NCBI RefSeq assembly: GCF_025791835.1
Contig: NZ_JAOXLP010000018.1
Coordinates: 1 to 64,000 of the forward strand
Direction of reading: 5' to 3'
Length of the DNA: 64,000 nucleotides
Source: Roseomonas xinghualingensis
Lineage (GTDB): Bacteria > Pseudomonadota > Alphaproteobacteria > Acetobacterales > Acetobacteraceae
In this document: piece by piece, positions 17,582 to 25,814 of the stretch
Position numbering within the stretch: the stretch's first letter is position 1
Layout of the letters: the number at the start of each line of letters is the position of its first letter
Made by a program: the position numbers and the translations under genes
The notes under the pieces: generated by a model
The model's input: only the letters and a program-made list of their open reading frames with translations
Databases searched by the model: none
What the model was told of the DNA's origin: nothing

Positions 17582-17773
17582 ACCACCCCGCATGAAAGGA
17601 GGCTTCGCATAGACCGGCATGGGGCAGGCATCAATCAAGCCGATAGGCCTGCTTCCATCGGAATTCCCGGCCATGACTGGGCCTTGCCGCAAGCACAGGC
17701 TGGCCTGTTCACCCTCGGGCAAGCGCCGCAGAACTTCGATGAAGCCCGGCGGGAGATCAGCTAGATTCTGTCC

Positions 17774-18421
17774 ATGAGCAAAGCCGCTTCCACAAAGCCT
17801 CCGGAGGAGACAGGGGAGAAGGCAGAGAATGCCGCGCCGCAGCAGCCGGTGGCCCTGACCGTCTCCCTGCCCGAGTTGCTGGAGGACGGCTCGGATCTGG
17901 CCTTCCGTCAGACAATCTTCGGAATGGTGCTTGCCCTCAGCCGCTTGCAGGCCTGCCGGGATGCCTTCGGCCGCGCCATGGGGCTGACAGGCAGCCAGTT
18001 CGCGGTTCTGGTCGGGGTGGGGCATTGCCAGGGCAGGGAAGGGATTTCGATCCGCGCCCTGGCGGAGCATGTCCATATGGCCCCGCCCCATGTCACCACC
18101 GAGGTTGGCCGCCTGCTGCGCCGCCGTCTCCTGCTGAAGCGGTCCAACCCGCTGGACCGGCGCGGCGTGCTCGTCTCCTTAACGACACGTGGGGAACGTG
18201 CGGTGGCGGATGTCACCCCCTTCATGCGCGAGATCAACGATCAGTTGTTCGCCGGCTTCTCGCGTGGCGAGATGCAGGCGTTGGACCGCTTCATGCGCCG
18301 TTTCGGAGAGAATGGAGAGCGGGCCCTCGCCGTCATTCGTGCGGCGGAGACCGCAAGCCGCCCTGAGAAGCCCGCCCCCAGGCGCCGCAGGCCAAGCAGT
18401 TCCGAGGCAGAGGAAGCCTGA
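17774..18421 (+). CDS. MarR family transcriptional regulator
   Basis: A 215-residue MarR-type winged-helix regulator. A Pro/Glu-rich N-terminal tail of about 35 residues precedes the domain. The helix-turn-helix is seen as ISIRALAEHVHMAPPHVTTEVGRLLRRRLLLKRSNPLDRRGVLVSLTTRG, the last part being the wing. The C-terminal tail is basic (KPAPRRRRPSSS). MarR proteins usually bind small aromatic ligands and repress a neighbouring gene. The divergent molybdenum hydroxylase gene, 192 bases away, is the likely target. Confidence 0.88.
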   Translation: MSKAASTKPPEETGEKAENAAPQQPVALTVSLPELLEDGSDLAFRQTIFGMVLALSRLQACRDAFGRAMGLTGSQFAVLVGVGHCQGREGISIRALAEHVHMAPPHVTTEVGRLLRRRLLLKRSNPLDRRGVLVSLTTRGERAVADVTPFMREINDQLFAGFSRGEMQALDRFMRRFGENGERALAVIRAAETASRPEKPAPRRRRPSSSEAEEA

Positions 18422-18472
18422 CAGCCCGCTCATCGCCTTGGCGCCTGTTCCTGTGCCGCTGAGGGGAGTGGG

Positions 18473-20065
18473 TCAGCCTTCCCGCCCAACCGCCTTCCCG
18501 AGGATCGCCGCCGCATCCACCGTACGGCCGTCCCCGGCCCAGGCCACGAACTGGTCGGGCCGCACCAGCACCAGCGGCGCCCTGTAATCCGCGTGCGCCG
18601 CCGCGCCACCCTCCACCACGGTGAGCGGTACGCCCAACTGCGCCGCCGCTGCCACGAAGGGGGCTGCGCCATGGCCATCGATATCCAGCAGCGTGAAACC
18701 CGGCCCAAGCGCCTCGAACACATTCATGCCTGAGGGGAGGGGTTGCGGCGCCAGATGATGCCCTGCCCGCGCCACCAGGCTATGCGAACCCATGGCGCTG
18801 CACCGCCCGCCCGCGGGCCCTTCCACGATGGAGGAACCTTCGTAATTCGGCTCGAAGGACGCGACCTCGGATCGTGCGCCGGATTGCCGCGCCTGCCACT
18901 CGGCCTCGAAGGCGGGTTTGTCGCGCGTGGGATCGAAGCTGGCCAGGAAGTCACGATCCGAATGGATCGCCTTCTCGATGAAGTCGCCGGCGGTGGAGGC
19001 AAAGACCGGCCGCCGCTCGGCATCGTAGGAATCCAGCAGTTCCGGCCCCGCCCAGCCCGACAAGGCGGCATGGAGCTTCCAGGCCAGGTTCGCCGTATCC
19101 TCCAACCCGGTGTTGATGCCATAGCCGCCATAGGGCGGATGGCTGTGCGCCGCGTCGCCTGCGATGAAGACCCGGCCTTTCCGGTAGCTGTCCGCAATGG
19201 CGAAGCGCAGGTCCCAGAAACCGATATGCTCGAATTCCACGTCGAATTCGGCGCCCACCGCGCGATGCAGATAGACGCGGAAATCCATGCTGTCCTTCGT
19301 GGTGCCGGCCGGCACCGGCGCATGGAAGAACCAGGTGGTGCCCAGGTCCACGCGCCCGAAGAACTGCCAGTAACCTTTCAGATCCGGATGCAGCACATTG
19401 TAGAAGGACTTGCCCGGATAGCGCTTCAGCAACTCGTGCAGCCCTTCCGAGCGGAAGACGAGCAGCACCATTAGCCGGTCATGGTCCGAACGCGTCTGGG
19501 TGATCCCAGACACCTCGCGCACTGTGGAGCGGCTGCCGTCGCAGCCCACCACATAATCGGCGCGCAGCACCCGCCGGCCTGATCCGTCGCGCTCCGCGAC
19601 CGTCACGCGCACGCCGCCGTCATCCTGCTCCACCGTCTCGGCGGACCAGCCATAGAGTGTCCGCACCGAAGGCAGTTCCGCCACCCGGGCGCGCAGCACC
19701 GCCTCGGTGGCATACTGGGGCAGGCGTTCATTATCCGTGTAGTAGAAGGGCCGCACCAGCTCGCGCTGCAGCCAGTCGTAGTGATGGTCGCCCAGCAAGG
19801 TGCCATAGGCGGTCATGCCGCCGATGCCGTATTCCTTCGGGATGGTGCGTGCGGCGCGCAGCTCCTTCTCGCAGCCCCAGAAATGGAAGTGCTCCAGCGT
19901 CCGCTGCGTCAGGTTCTGCCCCTTGGGAATGGGCTGCGGCTGGAGGTAGCGCTCCACCAGGATGCAGCGCACGCCGCGCTGTCCCAGCGCGATGGCAAGA
20001 CCGGTGCCGACCGGCCCGCCTCCCACGATGACGACCTGTGCGCTGTCCTGATCGGCGGAGTTCAT
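18473..20065 (-). CDS. FAD-dependent aromatic monooxygenase (MhpA/PheA-like)
   Basis: A 530-residue class A flavoprotein hydroxylase. VVIVGGGPVGTGLAIALGQRG is the FAD-binding motif, YVVGCDGSRSTVRE the DG motif, and FIAGDAAHSHPPYGGYGINTGLEDTANLAWKL the GD motif. The last 100 or so residues resemble the thioredoxin-like C-terminal domain seen in phenol and 3-(3-hydroxyphenyl)propionate hydroxylases. The enzyme would hydroxylate an aromatic ring using NAD(P)H and oxygen; the substrate is not deducible. The ATG at 20065 puts the FAD motif at residue 12; an in-frame upstream extension in the same reading frame has no family match. Confidence 0.9.
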   Translation of the reverse strand: MNSADQDSAQVVIVGGGPVGTGLAIALGQRGVRCILVERYLQPQPIPKGQNLTQRTLEHFHFWGCEKELRAARTIPKEYGIGGMTAYGTLLGDHHYDWLQRELVRPFYYTDNERLPQYATEAVLRARVAELPSVRTLYGWSAETVEQDDGGVRVTVAERDGSGRRVLRADYVVGCDGSRSTVREVSGITQTRSDHDRLMVLLVFRSEGLHELLKRYPGKSFYNVLHPDLKGYWQFFGRVDLGTTWFFHAPVPAGTTKDSMDFRVYLHRAVGAEFDVEFEHIGFWDLRFAIADSYRKGRVFIAGDAAHSHPPYGGYGINTGLEDTANLAWKLHAALSGWAGPELLDSYDAERRPVFASTAGDFIEKAIHSDRDFLASFDPTRDKPAFEAEWQARQSGARSEVASFEPNYEGSSIVEGPAGGRCSAMGSHSLVARAGHHLAPQPLPSGMNVFEALGPGFTLLDIDGHGAAPFVAAAAQLGVPLTVVEGGAAAHADYRAPLVLVRPDQFVAWAGDGRTVDAAAILGKAVGREG

Positions 20066-20260
20066 GCTGGACGGGTCCGGTATTGGCTGCGGTTGGCCGC
20101 GCCACGGCGCCTTTGGGTTCCCGCGTCGGCGGGAGTCCTTCGCGCGGGCAGGCCGTGATGCCCAAAGGCTTTCACAGGTCCAAAGCCCCGTCAAGATAAT
20201 CAGTCGTCTTACTATTTTGGCGGCCTCCCCTGGCCACAGGCCAGGAGACACCCGGAAAAC

Positions 20261-20599
20261 TCAGTCCACGATGAAGAGCCGCGCTCCAGTCCGCGTGGAG
20301 GAGCGATGCGCCGCATCCCCGAAATCGGAAACCTGGTAACTCTGTCCGGGCTTCAGCGTGAAGCGCCGCCCATCCTTAAGCTCCGTCTCCAGCTCACCTT
20401 CCAGCACATAGAGGACATGGCCACGATCACACCAATGATCGGCCAGGTAGCCGGGCGAATACTCCACCACCCGCACGCGCAGATCGCCGATGTTCAGCGT
20501 GCGCCACAGCGCATGCCCTGCCTCTCCCGGATGCTCCGTAGCGGGCATGGAGGACCAGTCGGTGACGGTGAAGGGAAACTCGGGAATCTTCATGGCCAT
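20261..20599 (-). CDS. DHCW-motif cupin protein
   Basis: A 112-residue small cupin with the ADHWCDRGHVLYVLEGELET segment that gives the DHCW-motif cupin family its name, followed by the second cupin motif LKPGQSYQVSDFGDAAHRS. The function of this family is unknown; it is probably a metal-binding or small-ligand-binding barrel. It lies upstream of the monooxygenase in the same direction, but a 195-base gap with an AT-rich patch (TCGTCTTACTATTTTGG) suggests the monooxygenase also has its own promoter. Confidence 0.85.
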   Translation of the reverse strand: MAMKIPEFPFTVTDWSSMPATEHPGEAGHALWRTLNIGDLRVRVVEYSPGYLADHWCDRGHVLYVLEGELETELKDGRRFTLKPGQSYQVSDFGDAAHRSSTRTGARLFIVD

Positions 20600-20668
20600 C
20601 GCTCTTCCGGGAAGAGCCTGGATGGAGCCGGGGCACCGTATCTGTCCAGAGGCGCGGAAGCAGGCCCG

Positions 20669-21160
20669 CTACCCGCCCCGCCGCAGCGCCTTCAGCGGCA
20701 ACCGATGGGATTCCTTCAGCCGCTCCAGCACGATCGAGGATCGCACCCGTGCCACGCTCTCATGTGGCAGCAGCACGTCATTCACCAGCGCCGCCAGATC
20801 CTTCAGGTCCGGTACCACGGCTTTCAGCAGGTAGTCGGCATCGCCTGTCATGGCATAGGCCTCCTGAACCTCCTCAAGCCGCCCCACCAGTTCGCGGAAG
20901 CGTTGCGCGTTGTCGCGGCTGTGCGTCGCCAGCGTCACCTGCACGAAGACCAGAAGCTTCAGTCCCAGCGGCTCCGCCGCCAACTCCGCGTGATAGCCCC
21001 TGATCAGTCCCGCCGCCTCCAGCGCCAGTCGCCGGCGCGAGCATTGAGAGGGCGAGAGGCCGATCCGCTCTCCCGCCTGCTGGTTGGTCAGCCGCCCATC
21101 CTCCTGCAGTGCAGCGAGCAGGCGGAGGTCCAACGCGTCCAGATTGACGAATTCTTGCAT
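20669..21160 (-). CDS. Lrp/AsnC family regulator, divergent from hppD
   Basis: A 163-residue Lrp-type regulator. The helix-turn-helix is NLDALDLRLLAALQEDGRLTNQQAGERIGLSPSQCSRRRLALE, followed by the RAM domain (LLVFVQVTLATHS, YAMTGDADYLLKAVVPDLKDLAALV, SSIVLERLKES). It is divergent from hppD with 122 bases between start codons, a typical arrangement for a tyrosine- or phenylalanine-responsive regulator of 4-hydroxyphenylpyruvate dioxygenase. The ligand is inference. Confidence 0.9.
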   Translation of the reverse strand: MQEFVNLDALDLRLLAALQEDGRLTNQQAGERIGLSPSQCSRRRLALEAAGLIRGYHAELAAEPLGLKLLVFVQVTLATHSRDNAQRFRELVGRLEEVQEAYAMTGDADYLLKAVVPDLKDLAALVNDVLLPHESVARVRSSIVLERLKESHRLPLKALRRGG

Positions 21161-21282
21161 GAAGCGACGATATTATGACCGATCCGTGCGGAGAAGAGGG
21201 AAGTGCCGCGTCTCTTCGCATGCTCCTTGCGCCACCGGTGGCCTAGGCTGGGGCAATAAACCGCGCGACGAGGAGACTTCCC

Positions 21283-22392
21283 ATGGGCCCTTTCCCGCAT
21301 GACGCTCCCCGGGCTGTCATCAGCGATCACAACCCGGCCGGGACGGATGGTTTTGGCTTCGTCGAATATGCCAGCCCCGAGCCCGAGAAGCTCCACGCCC
21401 TCTTTCGCCAGATGGGCTTCGTCCCCGTCGCGCGCCACCGCAGCCGGAAGTGCATCCTCTACCGCCAGGGCGACATCAACTACCTGCTGACCGAGGAGCC
21501 CGGATCCCACGCGATGCAGTTCGCCGCCGCGCACGGGCCCTGCGTGCCGTCCATGGCTTTCCGCGTCGTGGATGCGCAGCACGCCTTCCGGCGCGCCGTC
21601 GAACTGGGCGCGGAGCCCGCCACCGAGGGCAAGACCCTCGACATCCCAGCCATCAAGGGCATCGGCGGCAGCCTGCTCTACTTCATCGACCAGTATGGCG
21701 ATGCGGGCTCCGTTTATGACGCCGAGTTCGAATGGCTGGGCGAGCGTGAGCCGCGCCCCGCGGGTGCCGGCCTCTACTACATCGACCACCTGACCCATAA
21801 CGTGTACCGCGGCCGCATGGATGTCTGGTACGAGTTCTACAGCAAGATCTTCAACTTCCGGCAGATCCGCTACTTCGACATCAAGGGCGAGTATACCGGC
21901 CTCTTCTCCCGCGCCCTGACCAGCCCCGATGGCCGCATCCGCATTCCGCTGAACGAATCCGCGGATGACGAGAGCCAGATCGAGGAATACCTGCGCGAGT
22001 ACAAGGGCGAGGGCATCCAGCACATCGCCTGCGGCTGCGACGACATCTACGGCACGATCGAGGGACTGCGCGACGCTGGCCTGAACTTCATGCCCGCCCC
22101 GCCCGACACCTATTACGAGAAGGTCGATGCCCGCCTTCCCGGCCATGGCGAGGACCTCGCCCGGCTGAAGAAGAACGGTATCCTCGTGGATGGTGAGGGC
22201 GTGGTGGAGGACCGCAAGGCGCGCCTCCTCCTCCAGATCTTCTCTGCCAATGTCATCGGGCCTGTCTTCTTCGAATTCATCGAACGCAAGGGCGATGACG
22301 GCTTCGGCGAAGGGAACTTCCGCGCCCTTTTCGAGAGCATCGAGGAGGATCAGCTGCGCCGCGGCGTTCTCTCCGGTACCAAGGCGGCCTGA
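21283..22392 (+). CDS. hppD: 4-hydroxyphenylpyruvate dioxygenase
   Basis: A 369-residue enzyme converting 4-hydroxyphenylpyruvate to homogentisate in tyrosine degradation. It has two vicinal-oxygen-chelate halves. Iron ligands are visible as His169 (YIDHLTHNV), His247 (GIQHIAC) and Glu331 (GPVFFEFIERKG). GFGEGNFRALFESIE is the C-terminal gate helix. The ATG at 21283 follows GAGGAGACTTCCC. It is the first gene of a likely operon with a glutathionyl-hydroquinone reductase (62 bases later) and a NIPSNAP gene. Homogentisate dioxygenase and fumarylacetoacetase are not adjacent. Confidence 0.96.
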   Translation: MGPFPHDAPRAVISDHNPAGTDGFGFVEYASPEPEKLHALFRQMGFVPVARHRSRKCILYRQGDINYLLTEEPGSHAMQFAAAHGPCVPSMAFRVVDAQHAFRRAVELGAEPATEGKTLDIPAIKGIGGSLLYFIDQYGDAGSVYDAEFEWLGEREPRPAGAGLYYIDHLTHNVYRGRMDVWYEFYSKIFNFRQIRYFDIKGEYTGLFSRALTSPDGRIRIPLNESADDESQIEEYLREYKGEGIQHIACGCDDIYGTIEGLRDAGLNFMPAPPDTYYEKVDARLPGHGEDLARLKKNGILVDGEGVVEDRKARLLLQIFSANVIGPVFFEFIERKGDDGFGEGNFRALFESIEEDQLRRGVLSGTKAA

Positions 22393-22454
22393 CGCCTGTT
22401 GTAAACCCGCGCCCCTTCCTAACTTCCGGCGGTACCGGAGAGGGAAGAGGCGCG

Positions 22455-23441
22455 ATGGGACTGCTCGTGGACGGCCAGTGGCAGGACCAGTGGTACGACA
22501 CCAAAGCCACCGATGGGCGCTTCGTCCGCAAGGACAGCAGCTTCCGCAACTGGGTGACGCCGGATGGCTCCCCTGGCCCTAGCGGCGAAGGCGGCTTCCC
22601 GGCTGAAGCAGGCCGCTACCATCTCTATGTCTCCCTGGCCTGCCCCTGGGCCCATCGCACGCTGATCATGCGTGCCCGCAAGGGGCTGGAAGACGCGATC
22701 GGCCTTGCCGTCGTCCACTGGCACATGGTTCCGGAAGGCTGGACCTTCGAACCCGGTCCCGGCGTGGTTCCCGACACGGTCAACAACGCCCGCTTCCTGC
22801 ACCAGGTCTATACCGCCGCCGACGCGCGCTATACCGGCCGCGTCACCGTGCCCCTGCTCTGGGACAAGCAGCGCGGCACCATCGTGAGCAACGAATCCGC
22901 CGAGATCATCCGCATGCTGGACCATGCCTTCGACAGGCTGGGCGCGCGCGGCGGAGACCACTACCCGGAGCCCCTGCGCGCCGGGATCGATGCCCTGAAC
23001 ACCACCATCTACGGCGCGGTGAACAACGGCGTGTACAAGGCCGGCTTCGCCACGACGCAGCAGGCCTATGAGGATGCGGTCCGCCCCCTTTTCGACACGC
23101 TGGACGCGCTCGACCGCCGCCTGTCATCGCAACGCTACCTGCTCGGCGACCGCCTGACCGAAGCCGATATCCGCCTCTTCACCACGCTGGTGCGCTTCGA
23201 TGCGGTCTATCATGGCCACTTCAAGTGCAACCTGCGCCGCATCGCGGACTACCCGGCGCTCTTTCCCTATCTGCGGGACCTGTTCCAATCCCCGGGCTTC
23301 GGCAAGACCTGCGACTTCCAGCACATCAAGGGGCACTATTACCAGAGCCACCTCACTATCAATCCAACCGGCATCGTGCCGTTGGGGCCCATCCAGGACC
23401 TGACGGCGCCGCACGGGCGGGAGGCGCTGGGGCGCGCTTGA
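22455..23441 (+). CDS. glutathionyl-hydroquinone reductase (xi-class GST)
   Basis: A 328-residue protein of the YqjG/PcpF xi-class glutathione transferase family. The catalytic motif is SLACPWAHRT with Cys63, and HWHMVPEGWTF, TVPLLWDKQRGTIVSNESAEIIRM and the C-terminal FQHIKGHYYQSHLTINPTGIVP are family-specific. These enzymes remove glutathione from glutathionyl-hydroquinones. Its position immediately after hppD suggests it rescues glutathione adducts of the homogentisate-derived quinone; this is an inference from synteny. Confidence 0.93.
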   Translation: MGLLVDGQWQDQWYDTKATDGRFVRKDSSFRNWVTPDGSPGPSGEGGFPAEAGRYHLYVSLACPWAHRTLIMRARKGLEDAIGLAVVHWHMVPEGWTFEPGPGVVPDTVNNARFLHQVYTAADARYTGRVTVPLLWDKQRGTIVSNESAEIIRMLDHAFDRLGARGGDHYPEPLRAGIDALNTTIYGAVNNGVYKAGFATTQQAYEDAVRPLFDTLDALDRRLSSQRYLLGDRLTEADIRLFTTLVRFDAVYHGHFKCNLRRIADYPALFPYLRDLFQSPGFGKTCDFQHIKGHYYQSHLTINPTGIVPLGPIQDLTAPHGREALGRA

Positions 23442-23543
23442 CGTCCGGCAGGGCCGGCGGCAACGAGGAGGCGCCGAGCATCGCCGTGCCACCGGCAACG
23501 GCATGGCGGCAAAGCCCGGGCGGACAGAACCAAGGAGACGCCA

Positions 23544-23882
23544 ATGATCGTGGACCTGCGGATATATACCTGCCAGCCCAACCGCATGGCCGAGTTCGTG
23601 AAGTTGTACGAAACCATGGCCTGGCCGCTGCAGAAGAAATATCTGGGCCGCTGCCTCGGCTGGTACACCACGGTGGAAGGCCCGCTGAACCGTGTGGTCC
23701 ATCTCTGGGCCTATGACAGCCAGGCGGATCGTGAGCAGCGCCGCTCCGCCATGGCCGCCGATCCCGCCTTCCAGGCCTATCTTGCCAAGGCCGCCGAGCT
23801 GGGCGTGCTGCAGGAGATGCAGAACCGCATCCTGGCGCCGGCGCCCTTCTACAAGGCGCATCTGGAAAGCGAGCAGAAGTAA
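23544..23882 (+). CDS. NIPSNAP family protein
   Basis: A 112-residue ferredoxin-like alpha+beta barrel protein of the NIPSNAP family: IVDLRIYTCQPNRMAEFVKLYE at the start, and LGWYTTVEGPLNRVVHLWAYDSQADREQRR in the middle. The ATG follows AAGGAGACGCCA. The gap from the hydroquinone reductase gene is 102 bases. Bacterial NIPSNAPs often occur in aromatic-catabolism loci, but no reaction is established. Confidence 0.88.
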   Translation: MIVDLRIYTCQPNRMAEFVKLYETMAWPLQKKYLGRCLGWYTTVEGPLNRVVHLWAYDSQADREQRRSAMAADPAFQAYLAKAAELGVLQEMQNRILAPAPFYKAHLESEQK

Positions 23883-23887
23883 AAGGC

Positions 23888-23911
23888 CCGGGGAGAAAAG
23901 GTTCTCCCCGG
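23888..23911 (+). terminator. intrinsic terminator after the NIPSNAP gene
   Basis: A perfect 10-bp inverted repeat (CCGGGGAGAA / TTCTCCCCGG) with a 4-base loop starts 5 bases after the stop codon, with an A-run before it and CTCATCTTTCCTT after. It separates the convergent NIPSNAP and SDR genes and may work in both directions. Confidence 0.85.
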
Positions 23912-23965
23912 ACCCCTCATCTTTCCTTCGCGCCCGGTTTCCTTCGCGTCCGGGAGAGGCGGCTT

Positions 23966-25687
23966 TTACAGGCGCGCCTTCAGGGCGGCGTTGATGCGGT
24001 CGAGCAGGCTCTCGCCCTGGTGCAGGGCATGGCGGCGATGGCGCTCAGCGTCGTGCCGCGCACGGCCAAACAGGCTCCAGCCGCGGTCATGCGCCTCGTC
24101 ATAGGCACCGGCACCACGCCGCCGTGCCCTGTCATACAACTCCTCGCCCCGGTCACGGGCGCGGCCGAAGAGGTGCCAGCCGCGGTCCCGCGCATCCTCA
24201 TAGGCATCCTCGCCCCGGTCGCGGGCATGGCCGAACAGGCTCCAGCCCCTGTGGCGCGCCTCCTCGTAAGCCTCATGGCCATCATGCCGGGCGCGCCGGA
24301 ACAGACCCCGGCCACGGTCCCGCGCATCCTCATAGGTGTCCTCGCCCCGGCCGCGCGCATGCTGATACAGGGAGCGTCCGCGATCCCGCGCCTCGTCATA
24401 CAGATCCGAGCCGCGCTCCCGCGCATCCTCATAAACCGAAGAAGCGTAGCGCCGCGCACGATCCGCGAAGCGGTCGGCACGCTTGCGCGCCCGCTTGATA
24501 TGCGGCCGCGCCTCGCGCTCCGCCCTGCCAGTGTAATCCAGCGCGCGATGGGCGATGCGGCTCGCCTCATGTCCCAGCGTGCCGATTCCATGCTCGGCTT
24601 CCCGCGCCACGGAGCGCCCGAGCCGCCAGGCACGATCCGAAAGGCGCTGCGGAAGCGGCTGAGGCCGGCGCAGCGTGTACATGCCGAAGGCCGCGCCCGC
24701 GAGCAGCGCCCCCAGCCCGATCATCAGCCCCGCCGGGCCAAGCGGATTCATCTGTGCCTCCAGCAGGAAGGAGGTCTTGCGCGGTGGCGGGCCGGAGAGG
24801 GAGGAGGTCTCCGACAGATCCTCCTTCGGCTCGTACAGGTTGTCGTGCCGCTCGGTGCGGCCGGCATCCTCTGTGGTCTGGCTGGGTCGGGCGATCTTTT
24901 CCATGATCAAATCCGTCAGTCGTGGAGCGTAGCGGCCCATGGCCGAAATCATCCAGCCGCCGCCGCCCACCACCAGGTCGCGCACCCGCGTCTCGCAGGC
25001 ATGCAGGATGGCGCGGGCCACGATGCGCGGATGGTAGTTCGGCGGAGGCGTCTTAAGCCCGGGCGTGTGGAGCAGGTTGCGGGCATGCTCGGGATAGGGC
25101 GTGTCGATCGAACCGGGGCGGACCAGCGTAACGCTGATCGGGTAGCCCTCGGCCTCGAACTCCATGCGGAAGGCGTCCGTTGCCGCCTTCACCGCGAATT
25201 TCGAGGCTGAATAAGTGCCCTGCAGCGCCATGGTGCGGTCGGACAGCACGCTGCCCGTGTTGACGATGGCCCCGCCTTTTCCCTTCAGGTGCCGTGCCGC
25301 GACCATGGTGCCGTGCACCACGCCCCAGTAGTTCACGTCGAAGAGGCGCCGCTGATCCTCCAGCGGCACATCTTCCATTTCGCCATAGATCGCGACGGCG
25401 GCGTTGTTGCACCAGGAATCGAAGCCGCCGAAGGCGCGGATGGCGGCCTCGCTGATCTTCTCGACCTGCGCCATGTCGGACACATCGGCCACCACCGGTT
25501 CGGCGCGCCCGCCCTTGCTGCGGATCTCGTCGGCCAGGGCGTTCAGCGCTTCCTCGTTGCGGGCGGCGATGACGACCGCCGCGCCCCTCTCGGCGGCCAT
25601 GCGCGCGGTGGCGAGGCCGATGCCAGAGGTCGCGCCGGTGATGACGATGACCTGTTCTGAAACGGGTTTCAGACGGGGTGCGGGCAT
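23966..25687 (-). CDS. SDR oxidoreductase with membrane segment and 11-residue-repeat tail
   Basis: A 573-residue protein in three parts. Residues about 8-250 are a classical short-chain dehydrogenase (ITGATSGIGLATARMA, NNAAVAIYG, NTGSVLS, YSASKFAV). Residues about 313-340 hold a hydrophobic segment (LMIGLGALLAGAAFGMY) that could anchor it in a membrane. Residues about 408-561 are fourteen head-to-tail 11-residue repeats with consensus [YF]xxAR(D)RGxxL, for example YEDARDRGRGL and FGHARDRGEDA. Many alphaproteobacterial SDRs of this group carry a C-terminal hydrophobic stretch, but I do not know the long repeat tail as a family feature. The ATG at 25687 has GAGGA seven bases upstream. The substrate is unknown. 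Confidence 0.88.
   Translation of the reverse strand: MPAPRLKPVSEQVIVITGATSGIGLATARMAAERGAAVVIAARNEEALNALADEIRSKGGRAEPVVADVSDMAQVEKISEAAIRAFGGFDSWCNNAAVAIYGEMEDVPLEDQRRLFDVNYWGVVHGTMVAARHLKGKGGAIVNTGSVLSDRTMALQGTYSASKFAVKAATDAFRMEFEAEGYPISVTLVRPGSIDTPYPEHARNLLHTPGLKTPPPNYHPRIVARAILHACETRVRDLVVGGGGWMISAMGRYAPRLTDLIMEKIARPSQTTEDAGRTERHDNLYEPKEDLSETSSLSGPPPRKTSFLLEAQMNPLGPAGLMIGLGALLAGAAFGMYTLRRPQPLPQRLSDRAWRLGRSVAREAEHGIGTLGHEASRIAHRALDYTGRAEREARPHIKRARKRADRFADRARRYASSVYEDARERGSDLYDEARDRGRSLYQHARGRGEDTYEDARDRGRGLFRRARHDGHEAYEEARHRGWSLFGHARDRGEDAYEDARDRGWHLFGRARDRGEELYDRARRRGAGAYDEAHDRGWSLFGRARHDAERHRRHALHQGESLLDRINAALKARL
24005..24466 (-). repeat. fourteen in-frame 33-bp coding repeats (hendecads)
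   Basis: This segment encodes the tandem 11-residue repeats of the SDR tail. Repeats align without gaps from ADRARRYASSV to RRHALHQGESL. Position 1 is nearly always Tyr or Phe, position 4 Ala, position 5 Arg, position 8 mostly Gly, and position 11 mostly Leu or Ala. An 11-residue period matches three helical turns, so an amphipathic helix or right-handed coiled coil is expected, with many charged residues. Confidence 0.85.
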
Positions 25688-25814
25688 GGAAGGGTCCTCG
25701 GCATTGCAGGTCCTCAACGGCGAAAGCGCTTGAGGGTTCCGAGGTTTGCGCCGCCCGCCGAATCCTCTGCCGGAAAGCCCGCGGCCCCGGGGGCGGGCGC
25801 CATTATCCTCCTGA

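Noticed and set aside
15062..17764. A 900-residue open frame on the plus strand opposite the molybdenum hydroxylase gene
   Set aside because: It is the antisense shadow of a strongly conserved gene; its translation is His/Arg/Ala/Gly-rich with no family resemblance. The same holds for the long frames at 10193-11416, 11663-12805, 13405-15399, 29934-31697, 33499-35469, 39584-41767 and 52809-54227.
24005..24466. The 33-bp repeats as a CRISPR array or DNA satellite
   Set aside because: The repeats are contiguous without spacers, stay in frame, and are conserved at the amino-acid level rather than the base level, so they are a protein repeat.
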